Assembly: GCA_964529555.1 (NCBI GenBank)
Contig: CAZGWV010000082.1
Span: 1 to 14,532, forward strand
Source: UBA7672 sp964529555
GTDB lineage: Bacteria > Pseudomonadota > Alphaproteobacteria > Caulobacterales > Hyphomonadaceae
DNA: 14,532 bases
Direction: 5' to 3'
Below the pieces are notes generated by a model that was not told where the DNA came from, searched no databases, and worked only from the letters and a program-made list of their open reading frames with translations. Shown piece after piece: positions 13,582 to 14,532 of this stretch. Numbering within the stretch: the first letter of the stretch is position 1; the number at the start of each line of letters is the position of its first letter. Both the position numbers and the translations under genes were made by a program.

Positions 13582-14445
13582 AACAACATCGGCAACGCCA
13601 TAGCCCTGAAAGAACAGCGCCGCGCGCAGATCGGTGTGCTCAATCCGCGCGCGTGTCTGCGCCGCCACCAGAGGCTTGGCCTTGTAGGCCACGCCAAGCC
13701 CCGCCGCGCGGATCATATCAAGATCGTTCGCGCCATCGCCCATCGCGAGCGCATCGTCCGCCGAGCCACCGAGCGCCGCTGTTTCTTCCAGCAGAGCCGC
13801 CAGCTTCGCCTCGCGCCCCAGGATCGGCCGGCCCACATCGCCGGTCAGCGCCTCGCCATTGTCGATCAACGTGTTGGCCCGATCGGCGTCGAAGCCCGCC
13901 ATCGCCGCCACGCGCGTCGTGAAATAGCGAAACCCGCCCGACACCAGCACGCATCGCGCGCCATGCGCCTTCATCGTCTCGACCAGTTCGCGCGCGCCGG
14001 CATTCAGCCGCACGCGCTGATCGTGACACGCCGCCAGTGCTTCCAGCCCCAGCCCCTTCAGCATCGCAACGCGCTGTGTGAGGGCGCCCTCGAAATCGAG
14101 TTCTCCGCGCATCGCGCGCTCGGTGATCGCCGAAACTTCCGCCTTCAGCCCCGCAAAATCCGCCAGTTCGTCGAGGCATTCCTGCCCGATGATGGTTGAG
14201 TCCATGTCCGAGATCAGCAGCCGTTTGCGGCGGTTGGCTGCGGGCGTGATGGCCCAGTCGACGCCATGCGCCGCCGCCTGCTGCTCCAGCCACGGAACCA
14301 GCTCCGAAACGTCTGCAACGGCCCGCTCCGCAATGCGCCAGCCGCCGCCCGATCTGTCGGTAACATCGTCCACGCCGCCCGGCGCATGGCTCGCCAGCGG
14401 CGCAACATCGGCGGCCAATGAAACAAGGGTCAGGACTTCGGTCAT
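13561..14445 (-). CDS. serB: Phosphoserine phosphatase
   Basis: 294-residue HAD-superfamily enzyme for the last step of serine biosynthesis (O-phosphoserine to serine plus phosphate), cytosolic. The HAD motifs are intact: nucleophile D80 and acid D82 in ISDMDSTI, E89 in GQECLDE, S169-G170 in LVSGGF, K214 in EAKLAAL, and D237 and D241 in MGDGANDLDM. Residues 1-72 form the usual poorly conserved N-terminal regulatory-type segment. The core ends with the typical EHTDLRAALFFQGY; the last residues (GMGSRE) are encoded by the heptad repeat and are not a SerB feature. ATG 14445 gives a normal length; no strong ribosome site is evident. It is convergent with the HtrA and four-helix-bundle genes. Confidence 0.95.
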   Translation of the reverse strand: MTEVLTLVSLAADVAPLASHAPGGVDDVTDRSGGGWRIAERAVADVSELVPWLEQQAAAHGVDWAITPAANRRKRLLISDMDSTIIGQECLDELADFAGLKAEVSAITERAMRGELDFEGALTQRVAMLKGLGLEALAACHDQRVRLNAGARELVETMKAHGARCVLVSGGFRYFTTRVAAMAGFDADRANTLIDNGEALTGDVGRPILGREAKLAALLEETAALGGSADDALAMGDGANDLDMIRAAGLGVAYKAKPLVAAQTRARIEHTDLRAALFFQGYGVADVVGMGSRE

Positions 14446-14532
14446 GGACGAGCGCGCCGGGTCAGGTTAGGGCGGGCCAGCGCCATAACAGGCGCGGCGG
14501 CCGCGCGCAAACCGCAGCCGCCCGAGTTGGGG
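14446..14532. other. Region upstream of serB, nothing assignable
   Basis: 87 GC-rich bases to the window end. In related alphaproteobacteria a divergent gene (often miaA, from general knowledge) can lie here, but no start or reading frame can be supported from this fragment. Confidence 0.3.

Overview
The window is GC-rich, densely packed chromosomal DNA. Protein families and gene content (PolA, SerB, an HtrA/Do protease, a hybrid histidine kinase, a Tat-type dienelactone hydrolase, LOG protein) fit an alphaproteobacterium, perhaps of the Caulobacterales/Hyphomonadaceae or Sphingomonadales type. That placement is inferred from general protein character, not from a marker gene. No rRNA, tRNA, CRISPR array or classical insertion sequence was seen, and no gene-free stretch exceeds 300 bases.

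Layout. (1) 1-521: a small secreted protein gene on the minus strand and a divergent promoter region with palindromes. (2) 522-3323, plus strand: a dienelactone hydrolase with a twin-arginine-like N-terminus, followed 11 nt later by a small lipoprotein, then a 410-residue lipoprotein of unknown function. (3) 3470-4717, plus: a regulator with two TetR-type helix-turn-helix domains in one chain. (4) 4724-9032, minus: polA, then a yeast-FCY1-type cytosine deaminase overlapping the polA stop codon (TGATG), then a LOG-family nucleotide phosphoribohydrolase. (5) 9219-13101, plus: a six-TM PAS hybrid histidine kinase, then a membrane-anchored HtrA-type serine protease with two PDZ domains. (6) 13105-13581: a roughly 477-bp cassette holding a four-helix-bundle (S23/IVP family) gene between G-rich heptad arrays in inverted orientation. 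(7) 13561-14445, minus: serB, whose last codons and stop lie inside the right-hand array.

How the genes may work together. The LOG protein and cytosine deaminase could form a short base-salvage route (nucleotide monophosphate to free base plus ribose 5-phosphate, then cytosine to uracil), expressed with the repair polymerase. The double-TetR protein may control the divergent region at 320-521, because a 13-mer there recurs (12 of 13 bases, inverted) just upstream of the regulator. The kinase and HtrA protease suggest an envelope-sensing and quality-control neighbourhood. These links are inferences.

The most unusual object is the four-helix-bundle cassette. It has lower GC than its neighbours and inverted (GGGARTR)n ends able in principle to form G-quadruplexes, and it sits between convergent host genes. 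One end has replaced the serB 3' end, so it looks like a small mobile or formerly mobile unit.
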